Below are positions 1 to 8,571 of a DNA stretch of 64,000 nt, piece after piece. The notes under the pieces are model-generated. The model saw nothing but the letters and a program-made list of their open reading frames with translations, was not told the DNA's origin and made no database searches. Position numbers and translations under genes: made by a program. The stretch comes from Alphaproteobacteria bacterium (GTDB taxonomy: Bacteria; Pseudomonadota; Alphaproteobacteria; ATCC43930; CGMCC-115725): NCBI GenBank assembly GCA_028871055.1, contig JAGWON010000003.1, forward strand, positions 152,679-216,678, given 5' to 3'. How positions within the stretch are numbered: position 1 is the stretch's first letter; each line of letters begins with the position of its first letter.

Positions 1-270
1 CGCCGGCGACCAGGTCACGTCGCCGCTGGCGATGTCCCATTCCCAGCTCGCAGCCGGTGCCGCGCGCGCGCGCTCCGCGTTCACCGATTCGTTCTGGCGC
101 AGCGTCGCTTCGGCGGCGATGCGGCGGGCGCGCTCGTCGGCAAGGATTTCGGCCAGGGCCTGCGACGCCCGCGCGACCGCGCGGCGGCGGCGCTCCGCGA
201 TCAGCCACACGGCCGTTGCGCCGGCGATGGCGCCCGGTAGCGCGCCCGCGGCGATGTCGAACGGACTCAT
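1..270 (-). CDS. PAS-domain signalling protein, N-terminal part (runs off window start)
   Basis: Reading the minus strand from the ATG at 270 gives 90 uninterrupted codons to the window edge, so only the N-terminus is visible. Residues about 5-22 form a hydrophobic, glycine/alanine-rich segment (GALPGAIAGATAVWLIAE), probably a membrane anchor. An arginine/alanine/glutamate-rich stretch, probably a helical coiled coil, follows. The last residues begin a PAS_3-like motif (SWEWDIASGDVTWSP), typical of sensor kinases and diguanylate cyclases. The output domain lies outside the window, so the role is unknown. It is oriented like the box operon, 54 bases beyond the flavoprotein stop, and is probably a separate unit. 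Confidence 0.7.
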   Translation of the reverse strand, partial: MSPFDIAAGALPGAIAGATAVWLIAERRRRAVARASQALAEILADERARRIAAEATLRQNESVNAERARAAPAASWEWDIASGDVTWSPA

Positions 271-324
271 GCGGCGAGTATCGGCGGCGAAGGTGAACGG
301 AGGTTAAAGACGCGGCGCCACCGG

Positions 325-1818
325 CTATTCGCCGGCGGTGAGGGTCGCGAACGCCGCGTTGCGACCGGCGCGCCGCCCGGACACGAAGGCCCAGGCCAGA
401 TGGTGGCCGTGGCCGCGCAGCAGGAGCCCGCCCTGGCCGGTGGCACCGGCGGCGAACAAACCGTCGATCGGGCGATCATCGGCGCCAAGCACGCGGTGCT
501 CGTGGTCCACCGCGAGCCCGCCTTCGGCATGGACGAAGACCGCGCGCACCGGGCCAAGGGCGATGTAAGGGCCGGCGCCCAGCTTCGGCCGATTGCCTGC
601 AGCGGCGTTGTGCGATTGCACGGCGTTCACGAGCGAGCCTGCGTTCATCTTCAGACGGCCGGCGAGTGCGTCGAGCGTCTGACCGGCGGCGAAAATGTCC
701 GGCCGGTTGCGCCGGTAGTCCGCAACATAGGCATAGGCGACGCCTGGCGCCGTCGAGATGAAATGCGGCCACGCCGCGAACCTCCGGGCGATGCGGTCGT
801 CGAGCAGGATATAACCGATTTTTTCCGGCTGATCCGGCAGCGCATAGGCCGGTCTGTCGAGCTCATCGGCAAACCGCTCGCCCATCTTGTTGACGAGAAT
901 GGCCCCTTCCCCAAAGAGGCCGGGTGACGGCGCAAGCGCGGTCGTCACGAAACTCATCACGAACGGCCGCAGCAGAGCGGGCGGCATATGATCGAGCGAC
1001 CACGCCATAAAATTAGCCAGCACGCGCCAGGGCGGCAGGTTGGACAGGACGTTCATGGTTCGCGGCGGCACGAATCGAAGCTCGGGGCCGAGGGCGAGGT
1101 CGCCATTCAAGACACGCGCCCCGAGGGCGAGAGCCAGCTTCTGGCCGTCGCCTGTCGCCGTGGCATTGACGCCGTCGACCTTGGCCGCTTGCGGACCCAT
1201 AAAGCGGCTCTTGAGCGCTGGGTCGCTGGTGAAATCGCCGGCGGCGAGCACCACGCCACCGCGCGCACGAACCCGCTGCGCGCCGCCGCCATCGCAGTCG
1301 ACCCCGACCACGCGATCGGCCTCGACCACGAGCCCTCGCACCCGCGTTGACACGCGTATGAGGACGCCTGCGCGTCGCGCCGCCCGCTCGAGATGCACAA
1401 TGAACGAGCGCGAATTCGGCAGAACGTTGTGCATCCGCGGCTTCGTGTGCGGCGGCTCCGGCATCGGGCCATAAAAACGGATGCCGTGGTCCAGCAACCA
1501 ACGGAACGTGTCTGGCATCGCATCCGTCAGAACGCGCCGCAGCGCCGGATTGTCGCGGAAATCTGCATCGCCGTTGAACGCCGCCATGTCGCGCCAGTGA
1601 TCGCCGGGGTGGTCCTTGATGCCCCTGCGCAACTGATGTGGCGTTGCCGTGGCGCTGACCGAGCCGATGGACCATGCGGTCGATCCGCCCAATTCGGCGT
1701 TTTTTTCGAGCAGAACGACGCTGCGCCCGACCGCGCGTGCCTCGAGTGCCGCGGCCAGTCCGGCTCCGCCGCCGCCGACCACGATCACGTCGTAGGTCTC
1801 TTCCATCGAACCCGCCAT
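325..1818 (-). CDS. FAD-dependent oxidoreductase (fumarate reductase / 3-ketosteroid dehydrogenase-like flavoprotein)
   Basis: A 497-residue flavoprotein of the FAD_binding_2 superfamily. The N-terminus has the dinucleotide-binding motif VIVVGGGGAGLAAALEA and an LLEKNAELGGSTAWS segment typical of the family. The C-terminus has the FAD-closing motif GLFAAGATGQGG. Family members reduce or dehydrogenate C=C bonds next to carbonyls. The start is the ATG at 1818 (MAGSMEE); 1806 is an alternative. It begins 14 bases after the ferredoxin-reductase-like gene and is the last gene of the boxC-boxB operon. That context suggests a later redox step of benzoyl-CoA catabolism, for example acting on the unsaturated C6 CoA thioester; this is inference. 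The reading frame stays open upstream through the neighbouring gene, but only the part from 1818 looks like a protein family. Confidence 0.8.
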   Translation of the reverse strand: MAGSMEETYDVIVVGGGGAGLAAALEARAVGRSVVLLEKNAELGGSTAWSIGSVSATATPHQLRRGIKDHPGDHWRDMAAFNGDADFRDNPALRRVLTDAMPDTFRWLLDHGIRFYGPMPEPPHTKPRMHNVLPNSRSFIVHLERAARRAGVLIRVSTRVRGLVVEADRVVGVDCDGGGAQRVRARGGVVLAAGDFTSDPALKSRFMGPQAAKVDGVNATATGDGQKLALALGARVLNGDLALGPELRFVPPRTMNVLSNLPPWRVLANFMAWSLDHMPPALLRPFVMSFVTTALAPSPGLFGEGAILVNKMGERFADELDRPAYALPDQPEKIGYILLDDRIARRFAAWPHFISTAPGVAYAYVADYRRNRPDIFAAGQTLDALAGRLKMNAGSLVNAVQSHNAAAGNRPKLGAGPYIALGPVRAVFVHAEGGLAVDHEHRVLGADDRPIDGLFAAGATGQGGLLLRGHGHHLAWAFVSGRRAGRNAAFATLTAGE

Positions 1819-1832
1819 CGCGCGAATCGACG

Positions 1833-3110
1833 TTAAAGCAGCCGCTCGGGACCGGCCGCCGTGGTCAACAGGGTCTGGAGCGCGCGCAGCCGCCGGCGCG
1901 GCCGCGGTTTCACCGCCGCCGCCTTTTCGGCCGCGTCGATACGCTGCCAGCCGGCGAGACTGACGGCGCCGGCACCGCGGGTCTCGAGCAGCCGCGCGAG
2001 ACCAACGCGGCCCGGCTTGGTCGAAGGCGCCGTGCCCGCTTCTTTGAGCACCCGATCGGCAACGAGGCGCGCATCGGCGACGATCTCGGCCATGCCGCCG
2101 GCGGCGCCGCGCTTGGCCCAGCCGGCGGCGTAGAGCCCGGGCGCGATCAGGCCGCGGTCGTCGACCAGCCGGTCGTAATCCGCGCATCGTTCGAAGCCGA
2201 TCGCGGCGATCACCAGCTCGCCGCGGAGCGCCAGGTTCTGGCCGAGCCGATCGGGACGCGTGAATAGCATACGCTCGACGCCGACCGTGCCGTCGAGACG
2301 CAGCGGCCGCAAATGGAAATGAAAGCGGATCGAGAGGCGCGCCTCGTTGCGCGGCACCGCAGCCAGCGCAGCGAAGGCGCGCAGCAGCGCCTTGCGATCG
2401 CGGTCGAGGCCGTCGGCGAGCGCCTCGGCCTGAGCCAGCGCCTCGGGGTCGATCGCCGCCTGCGCGCGAGCGAGCTTCTTCAGCTCGGCGAGATCGGCCG
2501 GCTGGAAACGCGAGGCGAGCAGGTCGTTGCGGCCGACGACGTGAACGGTCTGCAGCGGCATGACCGCGAGCGTGGCAGCGATGTCCGGATCGAGATCCGC
2601 CTTCGTCAGCTCCTTGGCCGAGCGCGCCAGCAGCCGCGCCACTTCGAGCGCGACGCTGCCCTGGCCGACGACGATGACGCTGCGGACGCGATCGAGCGCC
2701 GGCGGCGCGCTCGCGAGCTCGGGGTCGCCGTTGACCCAACGCAGGAAAGCACCGGCGCCCCACACACCCGACAACCCATCGCCGGGAATGCCGAGCCGCC
2801 GGTCCGGACCGGCGCCGGTCGCAACCACCACCGCGTCGTAGAGCATGCGCAAATCCGCCAGATCGAACTCGCGGCCGAGCGCGACGTTGCCCCAGAAGGC
2901 GACCGGTTTTGCCGCCAGCGCGCGCGTGAACAGGGTCGTGAGCTTCTTGTCGAGCGCGCGATCGGGCGCCAGGCCATAGCGCGCCAGGCCGAACGGCACC
3001 GGCAGCTTTTCGATAAGATCGATACGCGCCTGTGGCGCCTTGTGCGCAATGCGCTCGGCGACCGCGAGTCCGGCGGGGCCGCTACCGACGATGGCGACGG
3101 ACAGGGACAA
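1833..3110 (-). CDS. Adrenodoxin/FprA-type ferredoxin-NADP+ reductase-like protein, in the boxA position
   Basis: A 425-residue pyridine-nucleotide flavoprotein. It starts with an FAD motif (VAIVGSGPAGLAVAERIA), then PVPFGLARYGLAPD, the hallmark of adrenodoxin-reductase/FprA enzymes, then a second Rossmann motif (VVGQGSVALEVARLL) for NADPH. The C-terminal GLYAAGWAKRGAAGG corresponds to the family GW-KRGP-G motif, although the usual GVIGTN that follows is changed. Such enzymes pass electrons from NADPH to a ferredoxin. The start is a TTG, 7 bases after the boxB stop, so it is almost certainly co-translated with boxB. Canonical BoxA is a different protein (2[4Fe-4S] ferredoxin fused to a plant-type FNR). 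No such gene is visible here, so this protein probably supplies electrons to BoxB through a separate ferredoxin (inference). Confidence 0.8.
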   Translation of the reverse strand: MSLSVAIVGSGPAGLAVAERIAHKAPQARIDLIEKLPVPFGLARYGLAPDRALDKKLTTLFTRALAAKPVAFWGNVALGREFDLADLRMLYDAVVVATGAGPDRRLGIPGDGLSGVWGAGAFLRWVNGDPELASAPPALDRVRSVIVVGQGSVALEVARLLARSAKELTKADLDPDIAATLAVMPLQTVHVVGRNDLLASRFQPADLAELKKLARAQAAIDPEALAQAEALADGLDRDRKALLRAFAALAAVPRNEARLSIRFHFHLRPLRLDGTVGVERMLFTRPDRLGQNLALRGELVIAAIGFERCADYDRLVDDRGLIAPGLYAAGWAKRGAAGGMAEIVADARLVADRVLKEAGTAPSTKPGRVGLARLLETRGAGAVSLAGWQRIDAAEKAAAVKPRPRRRLRALQTLLTTAAGPERLL

Positions 3111-3117
3111 GGCCGCC

Positions 3118-4527
3118 TCAAGCGAGGCGGACGTATTCGTAATCGGCCGGCAGCCGGTTGACGCCGCGTTCCGGTGGCGCGATCCAGCCAGCGACCTTGC
3201 CGGGCGCGGTGACCGGCCGCATCAGGCTCCTGACGAAGGCCTTGTCGGATGCCGACGGCAGCCATTCGTCGCGCCGTGCCCGCCACTCGGATTCGCCGAC
3301 GAACTGGCCCGCAGGATCGACCGGCCGATTGGCCCAAGCGCCGATGGTGCGGTGGAAGCGTGAGCTCGGCAGCCGAAGGCGGAAGGCAAAGCCAGCTTGC
3401 TCGATCATCCGGCTCCAGCGCTGTACGCCGTTGTCGCAGTCCTTGATATAGGCTTCGCGCGTGACCTCGTTCATCGCGTTGCGGAGCGCTACGCTTTCGG
3501 CGCCGGCGGGCGTCTCGACCGCGAGCACGGCGTTGCGACAGCTATGGTCCTCGAAGCGGCCTTCGTCCGGCCGGCCTTTGATGCCGTTGGCAAAGTAGGC
3601 CGCCGCGTTGGTCGACACCTCGGCGCCGAACAGGTCGAGCGACGAGCTGAACCAGAAATTCAAATAGCGCTGCAGCGTCGGCAGGTCGATGGCACCGGCG
3701 GCGCGCACCTTGTCGGGCGCATCGGTCTTCAGCGCCTTCATCACCTCAAGCGTGCGCGCGACGACACGCGCGACGCCGTTGACGCCGACCATCATGTGAT
3801 GCGCCTCCTCCATCAACATGAAGCGGCAGGTGCGCGCCAGCGGATCGAACCCGCTTTCGGCCAGGCTCATGAGCTGGAACTTGCCGTCGCGATCGGTGAA
3901 GTACGTGAACATGAAAAACGACAGCCAGTCCTCGATCGGCTCGTTGAAGGTCGACAGGATGCGCGGCCGGTCGGCATCGCCGGAATGGCGCGCCAGCAGC
4001 GCCTCGGCCTCCTCGCGGCCGTCGCGGCCGAAATAGGCGTGCAACAGATAGACCATCGCCCAGAGATGGCGGCCTTCCTCGACGTTGACTTGGAACAGGC
4101 TCCTGAGGTCGTAGAGCGACGGCGCGGTGTGGCCGAGCAGGCGCTGCTGCTCGACCGAGGCGGGCTCCGTGTCGCCCTGCGTGACGATGAGGCGGCGCAG
4201 CGTGGTGCGGTGCTCGCCCGGCACCTGCTGCCAGACTGGTTGGCCCATGACGTCGCCAAAGCCGATCTTGCGGTCGAGCTCGGGCTCGGCGAGGAAGATG
4301 CCCCAGCGATAATCGGGCATCTTGACCGCGCCCCAGCTCGCCCAGCCCTTGGCGTCGACCGAGGTGGCGGTGCGCAGATAGACCGCGGCGTCGAGAAAGT
4401 CGCTCGGCCCCATATCGCGCCACCAATCGAGGAAGCGCGGCTGCCAATGCTCGAGCGCGCGCTGCAGCGTGGCGTTGCCCGCAAGGTCGACGTTGTTGGG
4501 GATGCGTTCCTGGTAATCGATCGCCAT
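3118..4527 (-). CDS. boxB: Benzoyl-CoA 2,3-epoxidase, di-iron oxygenase subunit BoxB
   Basis: 469 residues, close to the usual ~473 of BoxB. The enzyme inserts one oxygen atom of O2 into benzoyl-CoA, forming 2,3-epoxybenzoyl-CoA in the cytoplasm. The carboxylate-bridged di-iron ligands are readable: E121 (near DTEPAS), E151-G-R-H154, D212 (YFTDRDG) and E241-A-H-H244, spaced as in characterised BoxB. Start MAIDYQERIPNNVD at 4527; the open frame continues upstream, but this ATG matches the family N-terminus and lies 14 bases after the boxC stop. Second gene of the boxC-boxB-reductase-flavoprotein operon. Identification is very secure. Confidence 0.96.
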   Translation of the reverse strand: MAIDYQERIPNNVDLAGNATLQRALEHWQPRFLDWWRDMGPSDFLDAAVYLRTATSVDAKGWASWGAVKMPDYRWGIFLAEPELDRKIGFGDVMGQPVWQQVPGEHRTTLRRLIVTQGDTEPASVEQQRLLGHTAPSLYDLRSLFQVNVEEGRHLWAMVYLLHAYFGRDGREEAEALLARHSGDADRPRILSTFNEPIEDWLSFFMFTYFTDRDGKFQLMSLAESGFDPLARTCRFMLMEEAHHMMVGVNGVARVVARTLEVMKALKTDAPDKVRAAGAIDLPTLQRYLNFWFSSSLDLFGAEVSTNAAAYFANGIKGRPDEGRFEDHSCRNAVLAVETPAGAESVALRNAMNEVTREAYIKDCDNGVQRWSRMIEQAGFAFRLRLPSSRFHRTIGAWANRPVDPAGQFVGESEWRARRDEWLPSASDKAFVRSLMRPVTAPGKVAGWIAPPERGVNRLPADYEYVRLA

Positions 4528-4541
4528 CGCCGATCCTATGC

Positions 4542-6200
4542 CTACACACGTTCCCAGTTGAAGCGCGGCCGCGCGCCGGTGCCGAAGCGCTTCAAGGCAC
4601 CCTCGTCGCCGGTTGCGTTGGGCCGCGAGAACACCCAGTTCTGCCAAGCCGAGAGCCGGCCGAAGATGCGCGTCGCCATGGTCTCCGGTCCGGCGAAGCG
4701 CAGGTTGGCCTCGAGCGCGGTGAGCGCGTCGGGCGAAAGGCTGGCGCGCTCTTCGAGGACGAGGCGCAGCTCGTCGTCCCAGTCGAGCGCATCGGGCGTC
4801 GCCGTCACCAGCCCGAGCGCAGCCGCCTCGGTTGCCGCGAGGCTCGACCCGATATGCGCCTCCGCCGCCGCGACCGGCGCAGCCTCGCCGCAGAAGCGGG
4901 TGGCGAGCCGGCTCAGGCCGTTGACCATCGGCAGCAGGCCGAAATTCATCGCGCCGAGTGCGATGTGCGGCGGATCGTTGGCCTGACCGGCATCGAGCAT
5001 GTACGACCGATCGGCGGCGAGCGCGATCTCAAGCAGCGAGCCGGCAAAGCAAGAGCCCTTGTCGATCACCGCAATCAGGCTCTTGGACGAGACGTCGAAA
5101 CGCTGCAGCGTTCGCCGTAACAGGCCGAGCGTCTCGTGCGCCAGCCAGTGTCGGCGTTCGGCAAGCAACAGCGCGTCGCTCGCCAGCACCGTCTGCGCGT
5201 CGCCGCGCGTCTTCAGGAGCAGCGTGCCGAGCTCCGGCTCGTTGAGTCGCAGCGTGAGGATCGCGTCGTCGAGCTCGCGCGTCATCTGGATCGGCCACCA
5301 TGCGGCGCCCTGCGCCGCGGCCTCGACGAGCGACGTCGGCGCCGTCGTTGGCGCCTTGACCGTCAGCGTCGCGGTGCGCGCCGCGCGATCGAAGACGACC
5401 TCGACGAAGGGATAGCGGTAGCCGTTCGTGCCGATCTCGCGTGCAAGCGGCGGCAGTTCGACCCCCTTGGCCTTATCCGGCCGATCGCTCGTCTGCGCCA
5501 GCGCCAGTGCGCGCTCCTTCACCGCAGCGGAAAATTTTTGCGGCGGCGCCACCGCGTCGACCAGGCCCCACTGCCGCGCACGATCGGCGCGCACGCCTTC
5601 GGCGGTGGTACAGAACAGATCGGCGAGGTCGCGGCGCACCTTGCGCTTGTCGGTGAGCCGCGTCAGCCCGCCGGTTCCGGGCAGCACGCCGAGCAGCGGC
5701 ACCTCGGGCAGACTGACGGTCGAGGACCGGTCGTCGATCATCAGTATCTCGTCGCAGGCGAGCGCCATCTCGTAGCCGCCGCCGGCGCAGGCGCCATTGA
5801 TCGCGGCGAGGAACTTGAGGCCCTCGTGCCGGCTCGAATCCTCCATGCCGTTGCGCGTCTCGTTGGTGAACTTGCAGAAGTTCACCTTGAAAGCGTGCGA
5901 CGACGTGCCGAGCATGTAGATGTTGGCGCCGGCGCTGAACATGCGGTCTTTGGCGCTGGTCAGCACGACGGTCTTGACCGTCGGATGCTCGAAGCGGATG
6001 CGGTTGAGCGCGTCCGCGAGCTCGATGTCGACGCCGAGATCGTAGGAGTTGAGCTTCAGCTTGTAGCCGGGCGCGAGGCCGCCGTCCTCGGCGACGTCGA
6101 GCGCGAGTGTGGCGATCGGGCCGTCGACCGACAGCCGCCAGTGGCGGTAGCGCTCGGGACTCGTGTCGAAGGTGATCATGTCCTGTCCGCGGGTGGTCAT
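4542..6200 (-). CDS. boxC: 2,3-epoxybenzoyl-CoA dihydrolase (benzoyl-CoA-dihydrodiol lyase) BoxC
   Basis: A 552-residue enoyl-CoA hydratase/isomerase-superfamily enzyme made of two crotonase-like halves, the usual BoxC length. It hydrolytically opens 2,3-epoxybenzoyl-CoA to 3,4-dehydroadipyl-CoA semialdehyde and formate. Visible are the crotonase oxyanion motifs (MFSAGANIYMLG, AINGACAGGGYEMALACDE) and the BoxC-type segments LNSYDLGVDIELADALNRI and GVLPGTGGLTRLTDKRKV. ATG at 6200 is preceded by GGGAG four bases upstream; the ATG at 6179 is a possible shorter start. First gene of the operon, driven by the promoter at 6232-6263. Confidence 0.96.
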   Translation of the reverse strand: MTTRGQDMITFDTSPERYRHWRLSVDGPIATLALDVAEDGGLAPGYKLKLNSYDLGVDIELADALNRIRFEHPTVKTVVLTSAKDRMFSAGANIYMLGTSSHAFKVNFCKFTNETRNGMEDSSRHEGLKFLAAINGACAGGGYEMALACDEILMIDDRSSTVSLPEVPLLGVLPGTGGLTRLTDKRKVRRDLADLFCTTAEGVRADRARQWGLVDAVAPPQKFSAAVKERALALAQTSDRPDKAKGVELPPLAREIGTNGYRYPFVEVVFDRAARTATLTVKAPTTAPTSLVEAAAQGAAWWPIQMTRELDDAILTLRLNEPELGTLLLKTRGDAQTVLASDALLLAERRHWLAHETLGLLRRTLQRFDVSSKSLIAVIDKGSCFAGSLLEIALAADRSYMLDAGQANDPPHIALGAMNFGLLPMVNGLSRLATRFCGEAAPVAAAEAHIGSSLAATEAAALGLVTATPDALDWDDELRLVLEERASLSPDALTALEANLRFAGPETMATRIFGRLSAWQNWVFSRPNATGDEGALKRFGTGARPRFNWERV

Positions 6201-6231
6201 GGGGCTCCCGCGCAAGGGGCTCGTTGGCGAC

Positions 6232-6263
6232 TAGAAATATAATTCATGTGTTTTAGCCGTCAA
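6232..6263 (-). promoter_or_regulatory. boxC operon promoter with shared 20-bp candidate BoxR operator
   Basis: On the minus strand TTGACG (6263-6258), a 16-base spacer and TATATT (6241-6236) form a near-consensus sigma-70 promoter about 35 bases before the boxC ATG. Bases 6251-6232 read ACACATGAATTATATTTCTA, identical over 20 bases to the element in front of the benzoate-CoA ligase gene (9076-9095) and placed the same way relative to -35 and -10. An exact 20-mer in a GC-rich genome overlapping two -10 boxes fits an operator for the adjacent BoxR (inference). Confidence 0.75.
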
Positions 6264-6287
6264 GCAGTATGTTTCAACTTGCGGGAT

Positions 6288-7181
6288 TCAGCTCCGGATC
6301 AGCGAACGCAGTTCCCCGTAGCTCTGCTCGACCGTCTTGCCCGTGGTCGCGACCGTGGCGTCGGCCTTGCCATAGAGGGCGTTGCGGCCGTCGAGGATGC
6401 GGCGGAGATCGTCCATCGCCGCTTCGTTGTCGGCCATCGGGCGGTAATCGCCCTGGGCGATGACGCGGTTCATGTGCTCCTCGGGCACCGCACTGAGCCA
6501 GATCGTGTAACAGGCGGACAGCAACAGGTCGAAGGTTGCGGGCTCCGAGACGATGCTGCCGCCGGTGGCGATGACGGCGCGATCGTATTGTGCGATGACA
6601 TTTTCCAGCGCGCGCCGTTCGTAGCGGCGGTAAGCCGCCTGGCCGTAGAGATCGAAAATCTCGCCAAGCCGAGTGCCGGATTCGCGCTCAATTTCCCGAT
6701 CGAGCTCGACGAAAGGTACGCGTAGCTCTTTGGCCAGCTTCATGCCGAGTGTCGACTTGCCGGCGCCACGCAGGCCGATGAGCGCGATGCGATGCCGGCG
6801 TTCGTGCTCGGCCGCGGCACCGAAATTCTTGGTCAACAGATTGCGCGCCTGGGCGAAGTCCTTGGGCGACAGTCGCGCCAAGGTCTGGATGAGGAGCGTC
6901 AGCTCGACCGGCCGGTCGGGACCGTCGCGCACCAGATCGGATACCGGCAAGCCCATGGCGCGCGCAATCTGACGCAACAGTACGATCGAGATGTTGCCCA
7001 AGCCGCTCTCGAGCTGCGCCAGATAGCGCTCCGACACGCCGGAATCGCGCGCCAGAATCTTGCGCGTCATGCCACGCCGCGCGCGTGCCGCGCGGATCCG
7101 CTCGCCGAGGGTACGGAGATATTCGCCTTCGCCGTCTTCGGCGCGGCGATGCTTCTTCGCGGTATCCGTCCTGGTGGCCAT
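6288..7181 (-). CDS. boxR: BoxR/BzdR-family transcriptional regulator (XRE HTH + shikimate kinase-like domain)
   Basis: 297 residues. Residues ~22-85 are an XRE/Cro helix-turn-helix (RGMTRKILARDSGVSERYL). Residues ~130-297 are a shikimate-kinase-like fold with a P-loop GLRGAGKS (136-143). This architecture defines BzdR/BoxR regulators, in which the kinase-like domain senses benzoyl-CoA and releases the HTH from catabolic promoters. The gene lies 87 bases upstream of boxC on the same strand, and the boxC promoter sits in that gap. A weaker relative of the shared operator lies upstream of boxR itself (7215-7229), so autoregulation is possible. Confidence 0.93.
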   Translation of the reverse strand: MATRTDTAKKHRRAEDGEGEYLRTLGERIRAARARRGMTRKILARDSGVSERYLAQLESGLGNISIVLLRQIARAMGLPVSDLVRDGPDRPVELTLLIQTLARLSPKDFAQARNLLTKNFGAAAEHERRHRIALIGLRGAGKSTLGMKLAKELRVPFVELDREIERESGTRLGEIFDLYGQAAYRRYERRALENVIAQYDRAVIATGGSIVSEPATFDLLLSACYTIWLSAVPEEHMNRVIAQGDYRPMADNEAAMDDLRRILDGRNALYGKADATVATTGKTVEQSYGELRSLIRS

Positions 7182-7214
7182 CGTCGCGATCGGGTCTCAG
7201 CGCACAGCGCTCGT

Positions 7215-7229
7215 GAGATATGCATCATA
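7215..7229 (-). promoter_or_regulatory. Possible weak BoxR-like site upstream of boxR
   Basis: The minus strand reads TATGATGCATATCTC, 34-48 bases before the boxR ATG. It matches the core of the shared element (CATGAATTATATTTC) at 10 of 15 positions, keeping ATGA and ATAT at the same spacing. Its location suits autoregulation, but the match is partial and could be chance in an AT-rich patch. Confidence 0.3.
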
Positions 7230-7393
7230 ATGCCCTGCGCCCTTCCACATGTACTATAATGGTGAAGGCGGATAGCAACGGCCGCCGCAACGCCGCGCCG
7301 GATTCTGGGAAAGCCGCACGAATCGTGCATACTCGCCCCCCCGGTCAAGGCACGAGGGGAATTTGGCTGCTGCATCGCGTGGTTGCGGGGGTC

Positions 7394-8548
7394 ATGGCTG
7401 ACGCCATGCGCGTCCTTCACCTCTTTCCGCGATTCCGGCCCAACTTCGCCGGCGACGGGCTCTACTTCGAAAAGCTGTGGCCGCATCTGGTGGCCTGCGG
7501 CGGCAGCCACGACGTGCTGGTGTTTACCACGCCGGCGCCCACCGAAATCCTGCGCGTCGCACCGCCCCGGATGAATTTGATCTACCTGCGCCGCTTCGAG
7601 GCGGAATCGGTGCGTGCAGTGCTGCTGCGTTATTATCTTTGGCTGCTGCGCAACATCCGCCGCTATGACGTGATCCACGCGCGCACGCATATCGACCGCT
7701 TCTTCGTTTCGAATTGGATCGCCAAGCTCGCCGGCGTCGGCTTCGTCTATTCGGCGACGCTCGACGATTCGCCACCCTACATCCTGCGGACCTATCGCCC
7801 AAGCCTGTGGCGTTTCGTCACTTGGGCGATGCGCCGGACGATCACGCGGCTGGTTGTCCTCAACCGGCGGCTCTACGACGAGAGTGCGGCCTTCATGGGC
7901 GATCCCGGCCACGTCGTCATCGTGCCGCAAGGCGTGACGGTGCCGGAACGGACCGACGACGACGACGCCGAGCGGACGGCGCTCGGCATCCCGCACGACG
8001 CGATCGTGCAGCTCTATGTCGGCAGCATCTCGCGCCGCAAGGACGTGCTGTTCCTGATCGAGAACCTGGCCGCGCTCAACGCCGACGGCAAGAACCGGTA
8101 CCTGGTCATGCTCGGCCCCGCGCTCGAGGCCGATTACCGCGTCGAGCTCGACGGTCCGATCGCCGCGCTCGGCATCGCCGACAAGCTGCGCTTCGTCGGT
8201 TATCGCGACGATCCGGCGCCGTTCTATCGCGCGGCCGACATCTTCGTCTTCGCCTCCTGGCTCGAGGGCTTCCCCAACGTGCTCGCCGAGGCGATGGCCC
8301 ATGGTCTGCCCATCGTCGCGCGCCGGCTCGAGGGCGTGACCGATTTCGTCGTCGCGGACGGCGAGACCGGCCTGCTCTTCGACGCCGCCGGCGAGTATCG
8401 CGATCTCGTCAAGCGCGTCGAAACGGACCACGCTCTGGCTGAACGCCTTGGCCGCAATGCGCGGGCCAAGGCGGCCGGCGACTATTCGATCGCGGCGGTC
8501 GCCAGGATCTATGATGCACTCTACCGCTCGATGCTAACGACCGGTTAA
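7394..8548 (+). CDS. Glycosyltransferase family 4 protein
   Basis: 384 residues with a GT-B fold of GT4 type. The C-terminal half has the GT4 donor-binding signature with paired glutamates (EGFPNVLAEAMAHGLPIVA) after a typical LYVGSISRRKDV core. It should transfer a sugar from a nucleotide donor to a lipid or polysaccharide acceptor at the cytoplasmic face; donor and acceptor cannot be told. ATG 7394 has GGGGG four bases upstream; ATG 7406 is an alternative. It lies divergently from boxR and just before the PAS-fold gene, with no obvious link to benzoate metabolism. Confidence 0.85.
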   Translation: MADAMRVLHLFPRFRPNFAGDGLYFEKLWPHLVACGGSHDVLVFTTPAPTEILRVAPPRMNLIYLRRFEAESVRAVLLRYYLWLLRNIRRYDVIHARTHIDRFFVSNWIAKLAGVGFVYSATLDDSPPYILRTYRPSLWRFVTWAMRRTITRLVVLNRRLYDESAAFMGDPGHVVIVPQGVTVPERTDDDDAERTALGIPHDAIVQLYVGSISRRKDVLFLIENLAALNADGKNRYLVMLGPALEADYRVELDGPIAALGIADKLRFVGYRDDPAPFYRAADIFVFASWLEGFPNVLAEAMAHGLPIVARRLEGVTDFVVADGETGLLFDAAGEYRDLVKRVETDHALAERLGRNARAKAAGDYSIAAVARIYDALYRSMLTTG

Positions 8549-8571
8549 TTTCAGGCCGCCTACAGTCCGGG

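Noticed and set aside
325..2763. 812-codon open frame on the minus strand
   Set aside because: Only the part from 1818 down is a flavoprotein. The upstream part is a GC-driven open frame under the reductase gene, which has clear family motifs in its own frame.
3397..4986. 529-codon plus-strand open frame
   Set aside because: Antisense to boxB and boxC; low-complexity charged translation.
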